Shown: positions 46,608-58,800 of the stretch, in pieces
Layout: each line of letters begins with the position of its first letter
Position numbering within the stretch: position 1 is the first letter of the stretch
From: Apostichopus japonicus
Lineage: Eukaryota; Echinodermata; Holothuroidea; Aspidochirotida; Stichopodidae
Assembly (NCBI RefSeq): GCF_037975245.1
Contig: NC_092563.1
Location: forward strand, 19,550,094-19,610,093
Reading direction: 5' to 3'
Length of the DNA: 60,000 nucleotides
The notes under the pieces: generated by a model
What the model saw: only the letters and a program-made list of their open reading frames with translations
Told to the model about the DNA's origin: nothing
The model's database searches: none
Made by a program: the position numbers and the translations under genes

Positions 46608-48270
46608 ATTTTAACCAATTCTCTCTTTATTCGAAATTTCAATCTGCATACCGAAGAAACCATAGCACAGAAACCGCGTTGCTTCGTGTAAGAAATGACA
46701 TTCTAGTTTCAATGGACAATCATAAAGAGTGTATTTTAGTCCTACTCGATCTTACCGCCGCATTCGATACAATTGACCACGATATTTTACTGCAGCGTTT
46801 GGAGCATCGGTTTGGCATAAATGGTACTGCTTTAAAGTGGTTCGATTCATATCTTCGAGGACGTACTCAACGTGTCTGTATTGACAATTGTTATTCGGAC
46901 GATGAACCATTATTTTGCGGTGTACCACAGGGAAGCGGTCTTGGGCCGATTCTTTTTACCTTGTATACATCCCCACTCGAAGACATTATTTTAGCCAATG
47001 ATATTGACTTTATGCTTTTTGCCGATGATACACAACTGTATTTTTCGTGTAAAAATCTATCTGACTGGAAATTCATACCTGAAAAATGCATAGATGATAT
47101 TCGTGAGTGGATGGCAGCAAATCGACTTGTACTCAATGATAGCAAAACAGAAGTAATTCATTTTCACAGTAAGTTCCGAAAAGTTCAAGCAGACATACCT
47201 AGTTTCAGAGTTGGTGTTACTCATGTTAAACCCATTTCCGTTGTCAGAAATTTAGGAGTGCAATTTGATGAATTCAGTTCTATGTCAAGTCATGTTTCAA
47301 AATGATTTGTCAGTCAGCATCATACTCATTGTATCGTATTGGGAAAATTCGTAAGCTCTTAGATCGCACAAGCACAGAAAGATTAATTCATGCATTTGTT
47401 ACATCGCACCTTGATTATTGTAATAGTTTATTATATGGAATTGAGCAACAGCAACTGGCACGTCTTCAATTGATTCAAAACTCGGCAGCACGCATGGTTA
47501 CACGGAGCAGGAGGCACGAACACATCACACCCATATTGATTGACCTTCATTGGTTACCTGTCTCCGCAAGGATCGAATTTAAGTCTCTAGTCATAACTTA
47601 CAATATTATAAATGGCACTGCCCCTCACTATCTTGGCTCTCTGATCAGTCGTCAGGCTCTTCCAGAGCCCATGCAGATTGCAAATCGCACACGACAGGGG
47701 AACAGACATTCTATGGAGATACGACTAGAGCCTGGCAGATTCGCCCAAAAAAGCTTTGGCGCACGATCGTTTGCCTATTTTGCACCTGATCTATGGAATG
47801 CACTCCCCAATGACATCAGGGCAGCTCCATCATTAAATGCTTTTAAGGCACACCTTAAAACTCACCTTTTTCGAAAGTATTATTCTTTTTAAACCTCCAG
47901 TCATATTGATTGTGTTACCACCTTGCCATGTTTTGATTGTTTTATATTGAAATTTATTTTCTATTTTTGTTTTGATAGTCTTATTGTTGCTATTTCTTCG
48001 GCTGTAATAGTTTAGTATTTTAGTTTTATTGTATGCTGTCATATTATATTGCTTTTGTCTTTAATTTCTGAATTTTTGTTTTTGTTTTTTATTAATTATT
48101 GTTAGTTATTTATTTCTGTATTTCTTAGGATGCAATATTTTTAGATTGTATTATTTTTAAGCTGTAATACTTTTTAAGTTGTATTTTTTTACGCGTTTCT
48201 GTGAAGCTGCTTTGAAATCATTCTTTTGATGTAAAGCGCTATATAAGAATAAATTATTATTATTATTATT
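46608..48270 (+). mobile_element. Nested 5'-truncated LINE (CR1/L2 group) with TTA microsatellite tail
   Basis: Inserted into the minus-strand element. The flanking 5-bp aaaat (46603-46607 and 48271-48275) is a plausible target-site duplication. The 3' end reads gtaaagcgctatataagaat followed by (att)n at about 48253-48270, the microsatellite tail typical of CR1/L2-type elements. The 5' truncation falls inside the RT domain. Confidence 0.9.
46612..47892 (+). pseudogene. LINE RT and C-terminal region, one frameshift
   Basis: Motifs: FQSAYRRNHSTETALLRV, LLDLTAAFDTIDHDILL, GVPQGSGLGPILFTLYTSPL, FADDTQLYFS (47018-47047), then after a single frameshift at about 47303 SHLDYCNSLLYGIEQQQL, LHWLPVSARIEFK and DLWNALPNDIRAA. 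The stop is at 47890-47892. The near-open frame suggests a fairly recent insertion. It was truncated on arrival and so cannot be autonomous. Confidence 0.92.
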
Positions 48271-49100
48271 AAAATGGGATTTTAGAGATATCATCAATAA
48301 AAGCTTCCTGATGGAACCGTTTGAAAGATCTAGTAGTGATCTTTCTGGGAATACGTTTGGGTTTGTTAGCCCTTCTAACAGCATAAATCAGCCTATGATC
48401 ACTCAGACTAGTGGGTATCACTCCTGACTGAGTGACATAATTTTTACGGTTCACATAAATGTGATCTAAGAGGGTTCGTGAGTGAAGAGTCACACGGGTG
48501 GGCTCGGAAATCATTTGACTGAGTTCATTCCGACGTGTATAATCATGCATATCCTTAGTAAGACCTTTCTTGCAAGTGGGAAGAAGATCTAAATTGAAAT
48601 CACCTAAAATCAAAGTTTCATAATTACAATCCAATGCATTTGATATATTGTTCAATATGTCATTCAGGTAAACAAAATCTGAGTTGGGAGACCGATACAC
48701 CGAGCCAATCAAAATTGGTCTGGTCTTCGGTAAAATAATTTCAGTCCATAGACAATCGAGGTGGTCTACCTCAAGGTCCAGACGTCTACGTCCCACCAAA
48801 GTGTTGGAGATGAATGTCGCTATACCATGAGATTTGGAGGTGGTACCATCTTTCCGTTCACACTAGGTGAAGCCAGGTAGGGTTATGCTTTCATCCGGTA
48901 CACTATCATTCAGGTTAGTCTCTGATAGTGTGATGACATCAAATGGCTTACTAGCCATACTCAGTTTCAGTGTATCATAATATGAGCGGATTCCCTGGAT
49001 GTTCAAATGGCAGATTTTGAGTCCCCTTGGTAGGTCTATATCGAAGGGATTACCGTTGGTAATGTTGGTGCTAGTAGCTTTATCAGTGGAAGCGGAGTCC
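48271..49100 (-). pseudogene. LINE APE-type endonuclease remnant
   Basis: Begins near GLKICHLNIQGIRSYYDTLK and VITLSETNLND, has an in-frame stop TAG at 48865-48863, then continues VGRRRLDLEVDHLD, LILGDFNLD and SDHRLIYAV. These are the catalytic and metal-binding signatures of the endonuclease/exonuclease/phosphatase fold in non-LTR elements. Confidence 0.88.
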
Positions 49101-49130
49101 AGGCTAGTGTCAGATATAAGAACTAAAACA

Positions 49131-49782
49131 ATCGAATAAACAATCGGCTTTCCTTATGCATCCTTGGTAGGTATATAATAAGCAGCTGTCCGTATCCAGG
49201 ATTCATCGGTTCGATTTTTTACCCCCTCCCCTATCCGTTCTGGACAATGAGAAGATAACCAATTACCCTATGACTTTGAGTAAGTTTCACTTTGGATAAG
49301 GGATTCCGTGCAAAATGTTGCCATATCTTTTCCATCATTTTATTTGCATTTGTCTAGTTGCAGGTTACCGGTGTAAGTAGGCCTTCGACTTTGCGTTCGT
49401 GCAATTTGGAAGAAATTCATGACTCCCGTGGCCATACTGCGCGCTACCGTGTGTAGAAAGAGTCATATGTGTCTGTTTCATGAAACATTCATGTCATTCG
49501 TAGCGACACCCCCAGTCATAACGCTTAGCAGTAAGTCTTTATTGAGCCAGACACGAAACACTTAGGAAGGGATTTAAATTGTGAGATTCTGGAGGCTGTC
49601 TATCACAAATGCAGGCGCGGCTAATTCACATTTTTTTTTTTAAATTGAGTGATTGTATTGGCTAGTAACTAATTATAGGCGCGGCCCAGTTGCTGTCGCT
49701 CTAGAATGAAACACTTAATATTTAAATCTAACCTAAAAGTACATACGATTGAATAAAGCACCGCGAATCTAAATTAAACAGT
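49131..49782 (+). promoter_or_regulatory. Upstream region of CTNNBL1
   Basis: About 650 bp between the LINE and the CTNNBL1 start codon. It holds the tttcatgaaac dyad near 49478 and a GC-richer patch (ggcgcggcccagttgctgtc near 49680). No TATA box was recognised. Any core promoter here is inferred from position. Confidence 0.35.
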
Positions 49783-49812
49783 ATGGATGTTGGCGAGCTT
49801 TTATCGTTTCAG
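49783..49812 (+). CDS. CTNNBL1: CTNNBL1 exon 1
   Basis: Ten codons, MDVGELLSFQ, donor gtaagg at 49813. A at -3 and G at +4 fit a strong start; human CTNNBL1 begins MDVGELLSYQ. Confidence 0.95.
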
Positions 49813-52800
49813 GTAAGGTTATCGGGAAACAAATTGTTGAGCAGGTTATTTCTTTAATTTTCAATTTTAACGGGAACCTACAAGGAACGCTGACGGGTAA
49901 AGTGAAGAGCAATTAATACTGTAGGTGGGACGTTCGTAACTTTCTCGCGGAATACGTTCAAAGCATGCTGATAGTTGTAATTAACGAAAAGGAACACAGT
50001 GTTCAGTATATCATAATCAATATCAATGTAATAAATCACAGTAGCTTGGACTATCATAAACGTCGACGCTACCAACGTACGTCATACTGTAGGCATATTT
50101 ATATATAAAGAAAACAGTGCAAAGAAAGCGCCGGAAGATCCCAGAGTAAATGCAAAAGTATAGTAGTATGTCTTCGGAAATGTGTCCAAGGCCAAGACTT
50201 CCTTACAAATTATAGTAAGGGCCTGGGCTTTTTGGCAAACATTCATTGCTTATGACATAGTTTATACAAATTACAGTAGAACAAGAAAGCTTTAATAAAT
50301 AATGAGAAAATTGATCACCTTTTTAAATATTTAACTCATATGCAGTAGATAGGCTCTTGATAGCTCTAATGACAATGTACGTCTACAATGTTCAGAATGT
50401 GGCATGTCTGAAGCCAAAACTTTTAAAGTAAATTTCAGCTGAAATCACAGTTACCATGTTTTGCATTTGGGTTTAGCTTAACGTTGACATAGGCCCTGCG
50501 ATCTTCTCGCCTTTTTTTGTTTATATGCTTCCTAAATGTGTGGCATACCTTGGGAATGCCTGTGATCTACTCTAGGCTATATGGTCTGTCTTGCTTGGTC
50601 TATGTCAAGAAGTAGGCCACTAATAGTAATAGCATACATGTACAGGTTAAAAATGATGATTTTCACCAGTCATAAAAGATTCAATTCAAAGTTTGCAAGT
50701 CTATACCTGCCAACATCCCAAATTTGTACTGTAAATCTGGAAATATTTGCATCCTCTTGCCTCCAGCCTGGGAAGCCAAACTTAAAGAGGAGAGGAGACG
50801 ATCGTGATGAAAGTGATATCTTAGATGGAGTGAAAGCAAAGAGAGAAAGATCCAGAGGTAAAGAGCAGCAGAAGGTGGAAAACACCAGCAGCTTGACAGA
50901 AGAGCAACAACTTGAAATTGCTAAGATGATGGAGCAAGAACCAGTGGTAATGTACAACTAGTGACATACAGTAGGCAGTTTTTAAATGAACAGATCAACT
51001 TCAAAGATCTCTGTGCTTTGCATTAATTGGATTTTACTTCAATAATCAGCTATCTATGCACAGTACTCTCATTCATTTCTATTAGAAACAATGAAACTTT
51101 AAGCATGTAACAATAGAGGGAAATTAGTGTAAACATGTAAAAATTCTTTATGGCACAAAAAGGTGTTTAAATCACTTATTACATTGGGAGCAGCCAATGA
51201 CGGTAGTTTTATCCGTGACATGATCTCTGTAAATTGAGAGGCTGTATCTTTTGGGGGACTCCAGCCATGCCCAAACTCAACAGACGTCACTGTCACATTA
51301 GTCCTATGATCTAGTTATGTGATACTAGCTGCTGTCTCTGAATGCAAATCATAACTGTACCATGAGTTGAACACATTTCTGTCTGTTTCTCCTTTTTGGG
51401 GGGGGGTTGGGGAAGCAACTTAGGCAGGGGAGGGGAGGGTAGGCGGAGGGAGAGTGAGGTGGGCTTCAGAGATTGCACTGAAACTTGTCTGCCAGCTGTA
51501 TACCATTCACTTATTATTTCCTCCTTTTCCTAGGGTCCCTCCCTAGATGATGCTGCCTTAAGGAAAATGATTCTCAACTTTGAGAAGAAAGTTTTCAGGA
51601 ACCAAGAAATGAGAATAAAATTTGCTGATCAACCTGAAAAGTGAGTTTCTTATTCTTCTTTTTTTGTCTTTTTAGTCTCTCTCTCCTTTAAATCTGCACT
51701 TTCTTCATTCCAAGCTGACAGTAGAAATTAACTAAGTATAATACTTCTCATTTACCTGCCATGTAATTGCCTCTAACCATTTATTTTCTTTCCCTCGTTA
51801 GAGTCAACTGCTTTCATTAATTTATTTTGAGGAACATGCACAGTGGTAACTTTCTATACAGTGCTGACTGCATGTAGCAAGTCCTCTGTTTATCCGATTG
51901 ATATCCCATTGTTTTTCGGTATGACCAGCTGAGTCGCTTATCAGACAAGATTAACGTATGATGGAAGGATTCGCCGAGTAATTTCACTCTGGAAGAAAGA
52001 TCTGGGTCTCCCTCTGCAAATTTTCCCATGGTGGTTTTGGTTTGCTGGCGACAGATTTAAGCATACAGTACATCACAGATTGCAGAGTCGAACATCCCTT
52101 CAGAAGCAATGCTGAATATAGAAGTTGTCACTTTTCTCTGCACAGATTTGTTGATTTGAAATTTCACAGAATTTTCATAGTGACAGGCTACGCTAGAAAT
52201 ACTTAACATAGGATCTAAACATGGAAAGGAGAAACAAACTGAGTTTGAGAAACATAACATTTTTTAAAAACATGCCAGAATCGTCACACCATAAAGCCTA
52301 AAGTTTACAATTCATCTGAGGGATTTAAAAAGATGTGACTGTTTCTGTGGTAAAGACGTAACAACAACATTGCTTGACAAGAATGTACCACTACCTATGG
52401 GTCGCTGCAGAAGTGGCAGCAACATCCTTAAAAACATGATCTCTCATCAAGCAGGGTCAGATACGTCTAGTGATACTTGGAGGTTCTTCTTTATGATATT
52501 TCGGAAGATAGTGTACTACGATAGTGTACTACTGTACAGGCAGAGTTGCAATCATATTTTGAAATCATTTTTTTCTTCTTCCCATTGTAGGTTTATGGAT
52601 TCTGAACTTGAGTTGAATGATGCTATTCAGGAGCTGCATGTGATCGCCACCATCCCTGAAATGTATCACCACCTGGTAGAACTGAACGCTGTCAAGTCGT
52701 TCATCCAGCTGGTTAGCCACGAGAATGTGGACATATCCATAGCAGTAGTAGATCTCCTTCAGGAGCTGACAGACGTGGATATCCTGACGGAGAACGAGGA

Positions 52801-55800
52801 AGACGCTGGAATTCTCATCGATGCTCTGGTAAGGAACGGTCGGACCTAGATAAGGGCTCCAATAGTTGCGGAACTTTGATCTTTATAGTGTGTGTAGATC
52901 CTAGGTTTGATATCAACTGCCAGACAAAAGTGTGGTACAGTATAAGGAATATTGCAGTGAGATTTCAAAACATTTAACTGAACATGCGATTAATTAATAA
53001 TTTAGAATCCGACATAAAAAAATATAATGATTTTCTGTCATGGGTTTTCACTTTTCTCGTCCTCTTCACCAGGATAATGTGATTTGTACAGTAGGATACT
53101 GTGACCACCAGCTCTAAAATTAACACAACTTTAGCCATAAAGTGAAGGTGGTTTATGCAACATGTTTATTGTAGAGTACATTTAATTGGAATTTTTTTAA
53201 AAACAGGAAATAGTCCGAGTTCTTAGTCGAATACAACAGTTCTTGCCACACCATAGACAACCGTTGCTTGAAGTCAATTCACAGCTGTAATGATCTATGC
53301 TACACTATAGAGTACACACAAAGTATTTAACTACACATATGAACAATCTTTATTACATTTAAATAGCTGTATATATAGAAAAGGTTATGTTTGCTGTTTA
53401 CTATTAAGCTCACTCTTGAGAGTAACATGTTCTACTTCTTACGTATTTTATTCACTTATTCATTAAGTGCTTTCCTGCTACTATTTTTTTACGTTCATAC
53501 TGCAGTTTCTTCTTCATTTTTCTAACATCTTCATTTACCTTAGCTGGAGGAGCAGGTTGTTGCAACTCTTATCACAAATCTGGAACGGCTGGATGATAAT
53601 GTCAAGGAGGAAGCTAATGGGATGCACAACACACTCGGTGAGTACAGCAAAAGAAGCAAGACACATATCCCAGTGAATGTGTCAGTTTACAGAGGTTGTA
53701 TGTTATATACCATTTTGTTATTGTGTGTTTGTTTTATAGATTTTATGTTATGCACCATTTTGTTATTGTGTGTTATTTTAAAGAGATTGTATAATTGAAT
53801 GCTATACACCATGTTTTTATGGTGTGTTATTTGACAGAGATTGCTATCTATAGACCATTTTGTTATTGTGTATTATTTTACAGAGGTTGTATGCTATGAA
53901 CCAATTTGTTATTGTGTGTTATTTTACAGAGATTGCATGCTATAGACCATTTTGTTACTGTGTGTTATTTTACAGAGATTGCATGCTATAGACCATTTTG
54001 TTGTTGTGTATTATTTTACAGAGATTGTACGCTATACACCAATTTGTTATTGTGTATTATTTTACAGAGATTGTATGCTAAAGACCATTTTGTTATTGTG
54101 TGTTATTTTACAGAGATTGTATGCAATACACCAATTTGTTATTGTGTGTTATTTTTACAGAGATTGTATGCTATGCACCATTTTGTTATTGTGTGTTATT
54201 TTACAGAGATTGTTTGCAATACAGCATTTTGAGCCTTGGAACAGGATGTACAACCTGTCATGCTAGTAAATCGGTACAATAGCTCCTGTTTAGTCGATGT
54301 GCTATTTGGATAGGCTTGTGTGAAACCAGCAATTGTTAGTCACTGTTGATGCTAATTTAAAAAATAAAAGGGACAGCTTGTTTTATGTAAAGAAAGACAG
54401 TGTCATCGTGCTTGCTAACAGTATTGTTATGCTTTAAGAGTGTTTATCAGGATTCATCTTCATAAATTGAAACCCAGGGCATCAAGAACAAAATACACCA
54501 TGTCCCCATCATAGCCTCCTGACTATTTAGTTGCATGAAAAATCCAGGCACACACATCATTGACAGTGTTCAAGATGGAACATTTTCTGTGTTCTAAAAA
54601 CAATCCCTCTAAATCCACCTCATATCCATATCAAAGAAGAATGTATTTTGTTTTCAAGGATCATACTGAGAATCATTCTCAGCCTTGGCCAGACGAAGTA
54701 AGAATATATTTTGTATTCTAGAATCTTACTAAGTGGCAAACACAACATTGACCATATCAAAGAAGAATGTAAACTGTATTCAAGAATCACGGAAAGTGCA
54801 ATACACAACTTTTACTACATGGAATACAAAATTGATTTTGTATTCAAGAATCATACTTAAAGGCATACACAGCATTAACCATATCAAATAAGACCATATT
54901 TTGTATTCAAAATGCATACAAAGAGAGATACACAGCATTGACCATATCAAGTAAGAATATCTTATATGTATTCAAGAATCATACTAAGGAGCATACACAA
55001 CATTTACCATCATCAAACAAGAAAAGAATGGTTGGTTTCATTGATAGATCTCTTTTGATTAGATTTGATTTGATTTATTTTGTTTTTTCACGTGCAACGT
55101 AAAACATAACTTGAAATGTTTGTTTTTCTTCAGTATAGTGTTATGTTCTCAATCCATATATAGGCAGCAAATTTCCTCAGTTTCTTTAAAGTAGTTTTCT
55201 CCAAATGAAATACCTTTGAGTTGGAAAATGCAGAAACTGGACATGTCAGTTGACATTGTCAACCAAACCCTAAGTACTGCTTTCCATATTTTCCATGAGA
55301 AAACTTTGATGAACATAAGACATCTGTACGTGTGTATACATCTTTGTATCTGTCTGTGTGTTTCTTGTAGGAATTACTGAGAACATTCTGGAGCTTGCTC
55401 CTGATTCATGTGCAGAAGTAGCTCAGCAGAATCTAATGCAGTGGCTCCTGAAGAAACTGAAACCAAAAGTACAGTTCACACCAAATAAACTCTACGCCAG
55501 CGAAATCCTGGCCATTCTTCTGCAGAGCACAGACAGTAAGTAGACCAGACTATGGCAAGTTCCAGATCTGAAGCAACAAGGGGAAGGGCAGGGGAGGGGA
55601 GGGTAGGGGGAGGGAGAGTGAGGTGGGCTTTCAGAGGTTGCACTGAAACCCCTTTGTTATTACAATCAATCATACCAAAAATCCATGAATGTCGGGAAAG
55701 GTTTTGGAAAGGGATTTTTCGATAGGATAACAGACACCACCTGGAAAAAAAAAAGGATTGTTTTCATCTGATAGGAATAACTTGTTATCTGTGTATACAA

Positions 55801-58800
55801 TCATCACTAATGTGCTCGGTAAGTAACTCCTGTAGCAAGGTTTGTTTCTAAGGCTAGTGAAATGTTTGACCATGCATGCTAGAGTATGTTATACCTTTCA
55901 TGAACAGTTTTGTCATTGTTTCTTTGCCTTTTGTCCCCCTTCCATGTCCATAGGGTATGTTAATTGAAACTTAATAGCAACAACACCCTATTTCTTAAAA
56001 TTAAAATAAGTGTAACATCGAGTCCAACTCTTTTGAGTTGAGTGTGACACATTTTGCTCTAAATGTTTCTCTCACTCTTGAAATAATACAAATTATCAAA
56101 GGAAATGGAATGAATGTTTAAAATGTAACTGAGGACTAAATTCTAGGTAATAGCAACTTTAGATAAAATCGGATTGTGTCAGATTGATTCATTTTGAAGT
56201 ATGACTCCTGTTTCTTTCACAGGCTGTAGGTCACTGCTGGGTGATATGGATGGTATAGATGCATTGTTACAACAACTTGCTGTAAGTTAAAGAAGACATT
56301 TTCCTCTCCCTGTATATTTTAATACAGTTTATTCTGCTTTTATATGCCTTATGTGTAGTATTCATTTAGAAGTAGAATATTTTCCTACTGTTATTCAATA
56401 TATTTTCAAACATGCTTGATGAATTGGTTGGTTTTACAGTGTAATTTTCACTGATATACAAAGACTGAAGAGTAATGTTTACTGGGGAATTACTTCCTCT
56501 GATGTTAACCTGTTCATTGAATATGAGAGTACTCCGTCTGTGTTCACGAGGTGTAAGAAAATGTCCACTTCAACTTAACTCAAGCAATTGTCAGTTTTCT
56601 TTGTCATAATGGAAATGGAAGACACTTTTGTTTTGAGCATGTTAGATGTTAGATATAAATGATATTTTCCAGCATTATTCAAGTTGTAACATCTGTGATT
56701 CCTCATGTTTTTGAAGGTCTTTAAGAGGCAAGACCCAACCAGTACCGAGGAGTTTGAGATGATGGAGAATATCTTCAACTGCATGTGCTCTGCTCTTCTC
56801 TTTCCTGCTAATAAAGGCAAATTTTTGAAAGGGGAAGGACTTCAACTTATGAACCTGATGCTCAGGTATGAATAATACTTCCAAACTTTATAAACAAGTT
56901 ATAAACTTGTGTTATTCTTTGGTCAGTAAACTTCCTCATGTGTAAACGTTTGTACAGCATGCTAAAACTGTGGTCAGAAATGGGACTATTTTAAGAAAGA
57001 AACAGAGAGTCATCATGGTATGTCTTTTGTTGATGATGATATTTCTCCAGGTTCTTCACATTTAATTCAGTGATTGTTCATTACAACTTTTTAGACTTAC
57101 ATTTATCTAAGCCAAGTTACAAAATTGCTGTTTTAAATCGTGTTTCATTGTTTATAGTTAAATGCAAGCGACATATGTTACCTGTTCAATGTTGTCTAAA
57201 TAATTGTATAGATGCATAAATTCGGTCTGAAATGTACTTGACTTTATTCACTGTCTTTGATATTTTCAAAAACTTTGTTTATCACTTCCCAATCATATTT
57301 CTGTCGGTGATATGCTCATAAGTATCAGAAATAGGGTAAAATGTGATCGCAGTGAACCTAACATTGACCTGTTACATAAAGTATGTGAACTGCTATTTGC
57401 ATTGACAATGCTTGTAAATCTGTCACCATCGCATTCTCACTCTATTCTCATTTTGTTCCCCTCAGTTATTCATTTCATTCACACTCCATTCTTGCTCCAT
57501 ACTAGCTTCATTCTCACTTTGTTCTCCTCAGTTATTCTTTCCATTCACACTCCATTCTGACTCCATTCTCACTATGTTCTTATACCCTGGTCTTATTCAA
57601 TTGTCACTCCATTCTCACTCCATTCTTACTCCATTCTCACTTTATTCTCCCTCCATTCTTCTTATATTTCAACCCATTCTTTACTCTGTTTACCCCTTCC
57701 ATGCTCACTACTGTTTTTCACAACATTAGACGATTTCTACTTTCAGGGAGAAGAAACAGTCCAGGTTTAGCGCACTTAAAGTCATGAACCACGCAGTCAC
57801 AGGGCCTAATGCTGTCGACAATTGTATGAAGTTCATCGAAATTCTCGGTTTGCGCAACATCTTCCCCCTGTTCATGAAAACTCCCAAGAAACAGAAGAAA
57901 GGGCCATCAGAAATGGAACATGAAGGTGAGGTCATTTTATACTCTTTACAAGTTTCCCCGCCTGTTATTCTACATATTATTTTGTCGTGAGATATGTATA
58001 ATTATTCATTACTTGTGTATTTTTGCAGCTTTTTTTGTATCCATCACCTCTGCCATTTGAGCTATTGCTAATCATGTTACCAAGTCCCTATTCGGCAGAT
58101 GTTCCAGAAAATGATCTGCTTCATAGTTGCAGAAATACAGTGAGCTATCAAATAGAGCATAGACCTAATCTGTAATTTCCAAAAGGATATCTTTACAGAA
58201 CAACGTTGTTATGAGTTACAGACTGATCAGATGTAGTTTATGGAGACATATTCAGATAATAAAATCACTGACTAATGCAGCTCATTTAGTTCTACATGTC
58301 AAGGTTTGTTTCATCTATACTATAAAAAAAATTGGAACCTTTGAACAGTTTCAGTTTTGCTTCAGTTTGCTTCAGCTTCAGTTTTGCAGAGTTTGTAATT
58401 TGTAGTAGTATAAAAGTGACCAAGTGACTTTGAATTGATAGACTTTTGAACTGCTATCTTGTTTGTGTTTATTTGATAAAAGTATTTTTTAGTTGGCAAT
58501 CAGTGGTGTTGACATCATCAAATGTCCCTCGTCCCTCAGTGGTAGATTCCAGACAGTTTTAATATGTGTGGAAAATAGTTTCTTCAAATCATACTAAAAA
58601 GGAAACTAACACTACGACCATAACAGACCAATAATATCTTTCTGGTAAAAATTTATCTCAGTTTTCTAAGTTCCAATATCTTCTTTGACATGCAGAGCAC
58701 ATCTGTGCCATTATCGCCGCACTTCTTCGTAACTGTTCCGGGACTCACCGACAGAGGCTGGTAGGGAAGTTTCAAGAGACGGATCATGCCAAGGTGGATA

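Larger units (their letters stand above)
44331..49130 (-). mobile_element. Non-LTR retrotransposon (Jockey/CR1-group LINE), decayed, interrupted by a second LINE
   Basis: On the minus strand an APE-type endonuclease lies at about 49100-48271 and the reverse transcriptase with C-terminal part at 46607-44514, split by the insertion at 46608-48270. The two halves are contiguous in the same protein order once the insert is ignored. The 3' end is an A-rich tail (aataaag followed by ttaataaaaaaaat) at about 44355-44331. The 5' end near 49130 is truncated; no target duplication was identified. Confidence 0.85.

Noticed and set aside
53906-54282. Open frames rich in LLCVILQRL
   Set aside because: Artefacts of the 46-bp minisatellite in CTNNBL1 intron 5.
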